Source: Oscillospiraceae bacterium (lineage in GTDB: Bacteria > Bacillota > Clostridia > Clostridiales > Clostridiaceae). From it: a stretch of DNA of 8,762 nt. The stretch spans positions 1-8,762 of the forward strand of contig WQUF01000452.1 in assembly GCA_009785875.1 (NCBI GenBank). The letters are read 5' to 3'. The notes under the pieces were generated by a model. It was given only the letters and a program-made list of their open reading frames with translations, had not been told where the DNA came from and did no database searches. This document shows, piece after piece, positions 5,202 through 8,762 of this stretch. The translations under genes were made by a program, and so were the position numbers. Numbering within the stretch: position 1 is the first letter of the stretch; each line of letters opens with the position of its first letter.

Positions 5202-8200
5202 TCACGCCATTTGTTCCAATATACTTGGATCTTTTATTTTATTATCTTCAGCAAGGAAAATAACTTTTGATGTGATCTCTGCTGTCTTTGGATCAGAATC
5301 TATAAATGGTAAGAAGATCCTTCCTCTTTGCTGTGACTGCACTGGAAGGATATTTATCGCACCTCTTCCAATTTTATGCACGATACCACTGCCTAAATGG
5401 ACAGAGTATTCTCCAAGTTCTCCATTTATGTGAACATGAGAACCCTTAACAGTTACATTTTTGATTTTCATTAGCCTTATGATCTCGTTCACTATAACTC
5501 CTCGAAGTTCTATAGAAGAAAGGCTCGCATCAGGATCAACAGAACCAACATGCGCAACTGATACGACTAAATCCACATCTCTCATCACTTCTGAGAAGAT
5601 CTTTTTAGGAATATCCTCTAGTTTTAACAATTTATAGCTATTTCTCTCATAAAATCTAACTTGTTCTAAAGTAGGAGCTTCAACGTCTGAAGGTGAAAAC
5701 CAATCTGCCATTGCATAAATTTGTACAATGATATTTTCTTTATAGTATACCTTTTGAAGACCATCTTCGTAGTGAACTGTCCATCCTCTGGATCTTAAAA
5801 GCGCAACTGCCTTTCTAGGCTGAACTTGGTAACCAGCATATCTCCTCGAAATAGTCCCTTCACTTTTTTCATCTTCATTTATCAAATATAATTCCCTGAA
5901 CACCTGCTTAAATGGTTGAACGATTTTTTTATCAAATATATCCTTTTGAAAAATGCTCCACAATTTGCTCTCATATAAATCGTATGGATGGGCTATGATG
6001 ATATCGTCTGATGATGAAAGAGGGTGTTCGGAACCATCTGGCATCACTAGTTTATCTGCGTTAAAATATCCAAAGCCATCACCACTTTTAAAGACTAATT
6101 TCTTAACAATAGGTGCCAATACTGGATTTAAAAGTATATTGCTGATCTCTGAAACCTTAAAGACTTCTGAATCTTCCATGGCTTTTTCAAAAGCTCTTCT
6201 ATATCTTATTAGCTGATCTTTTAAGTCCTTTTGCACTGATTTTAATTCATCGATGTAGTTATCATTTTTTAATGAAGAAGGAATTGTTTTTAATTCCTTT
6301 TCTCCTTTAAGGATTTTAAGTTTAGCCTCGCCATCTTCACTTACATCCACATATGCAGAAAATTCACCTAATTTTTTGGGAACTAAGAACTGCTTTAGCT
6401 CCCCAATCTTTAAGGATTCCATAGCCCAAGTAAATCTCGTAACATTATCGTATCCTGAATTCCTCGCAAGATTATCCAAAGCAATGGCGCAAACCTTCCC
6501 TTCGCTTTCTCTCCTTTGAGCACCGAAGTTCTTGCTCTCTTTTAAGAAGTTTTGAATGAATTCGTATCTTTTTAAAACATCCTTCTTCTTATTTTTAAGA
6601 GGCAAAAGTCCATATGCAAGCATGTAATCTTTGTTTCTCTTATCGTGCACTCTTTCTTCTACATCATTTATATCAAGCTTCTTTAAAATAGCATCTGCAA
6701 ATAGCTGAGCTCTTTTGTGATTTCCACCTGCTGTGATATATTTTGCACTATCATATACTATGTCAAATCTCTTCTCTCCAAGAGTTTTATAACTCTGTTT
6801 AAACCAATTGACATCGAAAGCTCCATCTTTAAATTCTTGAGGCGTTATTGGTGAATATCTCGCTACATTGGTCTCCTTAAGCGATGAAAAGCTTTCGTTC
6901 ACATGAGCATGAAAATACCAACAAGACGAGGATAGACCTTTCCACCCTAAATACTCTTCTATTATAGAAATCCATTGAGGCGCATACATAGCAGCATCGA
7001 TGAGCCTCGAATCTTTTATGTCTTTACCCTTTAAAAATGCTTTTAAATTTAAAGCTCCTTCATCTTTCTTAGGATAACAATTTTTAATCAATAGGCTGAG
7101 CATATCTCTTTTATTCCCTATATTCCAAAGATATCCACGTGAAAAGGTGTCATTTCCAAATGCAAGGAGTATGTTCACAAAATATTCTATACTTTCAAAA
7201 TAATTAATTTTACGAGCAAGATGGGAAACTTCAGTTTGAGGGTCTCCTCTTTTTATCTCGATTTCAATGACCTTATTTATCACCTTCGGGACTATCGTAT
7301 CTTTTATAAGATGATTCTCTAAGAATTCTTGCTTTTTAGGATCTGTCACGAGGCTGATGTTATTAGGGCTTGAACTTCTCTCCATGAGCTCTTTATATAT
7401 TTCATTTTCATCTACGAGTTTTAAATCAAAAGCTCTCTTAAAATCTGCAAAATCTATGTTTATGCTCTTGTAATCAGACTTTTTATAAAAATTGTATTTA
7501 ATTGTGAAGAAATTTTTAAAGCTTTCATCGTCGTAGATATATTGTTTCATGGAATTCATCCAAAAATTAAATACATGCTGTGTACCTATTCGATAATCAT
7601 TTAAATAACCATTTTGAGATTCTTCATATATTGGTTTTGTAAAGTATTCTAAGGGAATTTTACCATAAACATATAAAGCCATATCTTCTAAATATTTAAA
7701 TATTATTTCTTCAGGAAACTGATCTTTTAAAAGTCTTAATATGGTTATAGCTATTGAAGAATAAGGTGTTTTATTTATATTCTCATATATTTTAGCAAAT
7801 TTATTCGTATTATAAATTTCATTTTTAAAATCCACATACCATTTTAGTTCCCTATTTTTATGGTATGTATATGAGCTATTGAATTCGTTAGCGCAAATAA
7901 ATCCAATCAATATCAATTCGCTTGGATTTAAACCTAAATCATTTAAAAATTTCATCCAGAGGTCCTTTAATGGATAGTCAAAAATAGTCAGATCATTCCC
8001 TCTTCGCAAGGGGTTTAAATAATTTTCAGCACCTAAAACAACTTTACGCTTTGTACCATCATAATATTCCGTCTCATATTCATAGTCTCTATTTTCATGA
8101 ATTAAATCGCTGAGATTTGTAAATATTTCCTTGATCCTATCTTCATCGATATCTAGTGGGATCTTAGAAGGTATGCTCATTTCACCCATAGATATATCGA

Positions 8201-8762
8201 GGCTGCTTTCGTGATTGTATAGCATAAATCCATTTTCAATAGATGGTTTGTCGCTTTTATCTGCGATCTTATTTATTATTATATTCATCTTTTCAGAAGG
8301 TATTTTAAACGAATCTATTAATTCTAAAGATTTTTCGTAAACATCTTTATACTCAGGATTATCCTTTATTCCATAGATTAAATCCAGGGAAGCTAGCTTC
8401 TTCTCTTCGAGGCTTGACGTAAGTAGCCTTTCGATAGTCTCATAGAGGTTACTGGGTTTTTCTTTGATCAAAAGGCTGATCAAACCTTTCCTCAAGTCTC
8501 CAGATTTAAATCTCAAATAATCCTCCGTCTTTTTATATTCTTCTTCAGTCAAATTGAGCTTTGAACTCGTATTTAATGCCTTAATCCTCACAGATTCGCT
8601 TTTATCACCGATGGCTGAAATAAGTGTATCCCTTTGTTTTTGGGTATTTGCTTTAGAAATTGCTTCAATATAGCTCTCTCTGGACCATGGATTCATCAGA
8701 CTTATAAGCTCGCTTAGATCATCCAAGTTATTATCATCTTCCCTTTTTTTAGCAAAGTTTAG
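5202..8762 (-). CDS. DUF4132-containing YehI/MolR-like giant protein, start beyond window
   Basis: The visible product exceeds 1,180 residues, in the size range of E. coli YehI/MolR. A TTG at 8726 could start it, but twelve further in-frame codons (LNFAKKREDDNN) run open to the edge and no ribosome binding site is well placed, so the start is likely outside. Numbering from the TTG, residues 1-160 look like HEAT/ARM-type helical repeats (for example DKSESVRIKALNTSSKLN). A long mixed middle region contains SAKYITAGGNHKRAQLFADAI at 660-680. DUF4132-like sequence spans about 770-960. The best conserved end follows from about 963, with YAGYQVQPRKAVALLRSRGW, then GEYSVHLGSGIVH, NILPVQSQQRGRIFLPF and AEDNKIKDPSILEQM. 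No enzyme motif, membrane helix or signal peptide is visible. The biochemical role is unknown; family resemblance is confident. It is the last gene of its unit on the - strand. Confidence 0.85.
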   Translation of the reverse strand, partial: LNFAKKREDDNNLDDLSELISLMNPWSRESYIEAISKANTQKQRDTLISAIGDKSESVRIKALNTSSKLNLTEEEYKKTEDYLRFKSGDLRKGLISLLIKEKPSNLYETIERLLTSSLEEKKLASLDLIYGIKDNPEYKDVYEKSLELIDSFKIPSEKMNIIINKIADKSDKPSIENGFMLYNHESSLDISMGEMSIPSKIPLDIDEDRIKEIFTNLSDLIHENRDYEYETEYYDGTKRKVVLGAENYLNPLRRGNDLTIFDYPLKDLWMKFLNDLGLNPSELILIGFICANEFNSSYTYHKNRELKWYVDFKNEIYNTNKFAKIYENINKTPYSSIAITILRLLKDQFPEEIIFKYLEDMALYVYGKIPLEYFTKPIYEESQNGYLNDYRIGTQHVFNFWMNSMKQYIYDDESFKNFFTIKYNFYKKSDYKSINIDFADFKRAFDLKLVDENEIYKELMERSSSPNNISLVTDPKKQEFLENHLIKDTIVPKVINKVIEIEIKRGDPQTEVSHLARKINYFESIEYFVNILLAFGNDTFSRGYLWNIGNKRDMLSLLIKNCYPKKDEGALNLKAFLKGKDIKDSRLIDAAMYAPQWISIIEEYLGWKGLSSSCWYFHAHVNESFSSLKETNVARYSPITPQEFKDGAFDVNWFKQSYKTLGEKRFDIVYDSAKYITAGGNHKRAQLFADAILKKLDINDVEERVHDKRNKDYMLAYGLLPLKNKKKDVLKRYEFIQNFLKESKNFGAQRRESEGKVCAIALDNLARNSGYDNVTRFTWAMESLKIGELKQFLVPKKLGEFSAYVDVSEDGEAKLKILKGEKELKTIPSSLKNDNYIDELKSVQKDLKDQLIRYRRAFEKAMEDSEVFKVSEISNILLNPVLAPIVKKLVFKSGDGFGYFNADKLVMPDGSEHPLSSSDDIIIAHPYDLYESKLWSIFQKDIFDKKIVQPFKQVFRELYLINEDEKSEGTISRRYAGYQVQPRKAVALLRSRGWTVHYEDGLQKVYYKENIIVQIYAMADWFSPSDVEAPTLEQVRFYERNSYKLLKLEDIPKKIFSEVMRDVDLVVSVAHVGSVDPDASLSSIELRGVIVNEIIRLMKIKNVTVKGSHVHINGELGEYSVHLGSGIVHKIGRGAINILPVQSQQRGRIFLPFIDSDPKTAEITSKVIFLAEDNKIKDPSILEQMA

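Noticed and set aside
5197..5433. 78-codon + strand frame at the 3' end of the giant gene
   Set aside because: It is antisense to the conserved C-terminus of the DUF4132-like protein, without a good ribosome binding site.
5953..6216. 87-codon + strand frame inside the giant gene
   Set aside because: It is antisense to conserved DUF4132-region coding sequence and has no independent support.
8724..8726. TTG at 8726 as the start of the giant gene
   Set aside because: Twelve in-frame codons upstream stay open to the window edge, and AGGGA lies too far (about 13 bases) from the TTG to be a convincing ribosome binding site.

Overview
The window is AT-rich (roughly one third G+C by eye) with GGAGG-type ribosome binding sites, frequent ATGA gene overlaps and protein families common in low-GC Bacillota. 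This points to a Clostridia-like Gram-positive anaerobe or a relative. No rRNA, tRNA, CRISPR array, transposase or integrase was recognised.

Region 1 (1-3969, + strand) looks like one tightly packed transcription unit of five main genes. In order they are an aminoglycoside-phosphotransferase-fold kinase (cut by the left window edge), an ANT(6)-type nucleotidyltransferase, a Nudix hydrolase, a small flavodoxin-like protein and a lipoprotein metallophosphoesterase. Two junctions are 4-base ATGA overlaps (Nudix start in the ANT stop, phosphoesterase start in the flavodoxin stop). The other two are short gaps with strong GGAGG sites. Kinase plus adenylyltransferase resembles a drug-modifying or small-molecule-modifying pair, with the Nudix enzyme as a possible pyrophosphate or nucleotide hydrolase. 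The joint substrate is not visible from sequence. An 18-codon mini-ORF with its own good ribosome binding site bridges the first two genes.

Region 2 (3970-4298) is a 329-base gap without a convincing protein gene. It holds a good TTGACA/TATTAT promoter, then a sharply GC-rich patch (24 of 38 bases at 4050-4087) with mutually exclusive hairpin and pseudoknot pairings. After that comes a very AT-rich stretch with a perfect 7+2+7 inverted repeat near a second possible promoter.

Region 3 (4299-5036, + strand) encodes a four-helix membrane protein of unrecognised family. Between it and the convergent next gene (5037-5201) lies a long near-perfect hairpin built from two copies of a 15-base palindrome.

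Region 4 (5202-8762, - strand) is one very long gene for a DUF4132 / YehI-MolR-like protein with an N-terminal helical-repeat-like part and a well conserved C-terminal domain. It stays open through the right window edge, so its true start is outside. In E. coli, yehI sits near genes for a MoxR-type AAA+ ATPase (yehL), a vWA protein (yehP) and a SWIM zinc-finger protein (yehQ). If a comparable multi-gene system exists here, its other parts would be expected upstream, beyond position 8762. This is the strongest lead to a poorly described system, but the window holds only one component.
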